Shown here in pieces: positions 14,691 through 14,833 of a DNA stretch of 14,833 nt. The notes beneath the pieces are model-generated. The model had not been told where the DNA came from. It worked only from the letters and a program-made list of their open reading frames with translations, and did no database searches. Source of the DNA: Peptococcaceae bacterium (GTDB lineage Bacteria; Bacillota; Desulfitobacteriia; Desulfitobacteriales; Syntrophobotulaceae); the NCBI GenBank assembly GCA_012523535.1, contig JAAYII010000225.1, positions 1-14,833 on the forward strand, written 5' to 3'. A program made the position numbers and the translations under genes. Numbering within the stretch: position 1 is the first letter of the stretch; every line of letters starts with the position of its first letter.

Positions 14691-14833
14691 TTATTTATTG
14701 GTAAAAGTTAAAGGATTAATTGATTGGCCGTTGAGGGATGCCCCGTAATGAAGATGGGGACCGCTACTGCGCCCGCTATTGCCGCTGTAAGCGATCAACT
14801 CACCTTTTTTGACTTCGGTCCCGGCACTCACGA
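14691..14833 (-). CDS. M23 (LytM) family metallopeptidase, C-terminal end only
   Basis: Read on the minus strand, the last 46 codons before a TAA at 14693-14691 give VSAGTEVKKGELIAYSGNSG followed by RSSGPHLHYGASLNGQSIN. This is the end of an M23 zinc peptidase, which cuts peptide cross-links in cell-wall peptidoglycan. The HLH of GPHLHY supplies the catalytic His and the last zinc ligand of the family. Most members continue HLHYEV; here it reads HLHYGA. The gene starts beyond the right edge, so domain structure, signal peptide and the other zinc ligands cannot be seen. It is convergent with the aminotransferase gene. Confidence 0.85.
   Translation of the reverse strand, partial: VSAGTEVKKGELIAYSGNSGRSSGPHLHYGASLNGQSINPLTFTNK

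Noticed and set aside
1..14833. CRISPR arrays, tRNA or rRNA genes, insertion sequences, phage genes
   Set aside because: No regularly spaced repeats, cloverleaf-like sequences, transposase motifs or integrase motifs were seen on either strand.

Overview
The window looks like chromosomal DNA of an anaerobic, spore-forming Firmicute, probably Clostridia of the Peptococcaceae type. This is inferred from the CwlD-like spore-cortex amidase, strong AGGAGG-type ribosome binding sites, GTG and TTG starts, moderate GC content and the cyclic arginine gene order. I cannot name the species.

Layout: (1) 2-523, the end of a CwlD-like amidase, followed 5 nt later by an M20-family amidohydrolase (529-1707) and a hairpin/T-run terminator. 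(2) 1842-3587, a stand-alone methyl-accepting chemotaxis protein with an extracellular Cache-type sensor. (3) 3588-3927, a control region with a 25-bp-stem terminator and then a sigma-A-type promoter overlapped by two tandem ArgR-type boxes. (4) 3928-12910, an arginine operon argC-argJ-argB-argD-carA-carB on the + strand, ending in a weak hairpin. (5) 13156-14355, a class I aminotransferase of the aspartate aminotransferase type, with its own leader and a terminator. (6) At the right edge on the - strand, the last 46 codons of an M23 (LytM) peptidase.

ArgJ, ArgB, ArgC and ArgD convert glutamate to ornithine by the acetyl-recycling route. CarA and CarB would supply carbamoyl phosphate for citrulline. 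argF, argG and argH are not in the window. The N-terminal helix of ArgB resembles that of arginine-inhibited kinases, so control is probably both transcriptional (ArgR) and by feedback.

The main anomalies lie inside this operon. CarA has lost its glutaminase nucleophile: the conserved cysteine (E. coli Cys269) is Gly253. It also has a glutamine-contact glycine changed to Ser, the Asp of GPGDP changed to Asn, and about six residues missing just after the catalytic His-x-Glu. The frame is otherwise open. This is the pattern expected of an ammonia-dependent carbamoyl phosphate synthetase, comparable in principle to animal CPS I. The allosteric domain of CarB also lacks the usual pyrimidine-nucleotide-binding signature. 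Separately, argJ is split by a frame change in a linker about 19 residues longer than usual. A 56-nt insertion would explain both the length and the frame, and a single-base deletion would explain only the frame.
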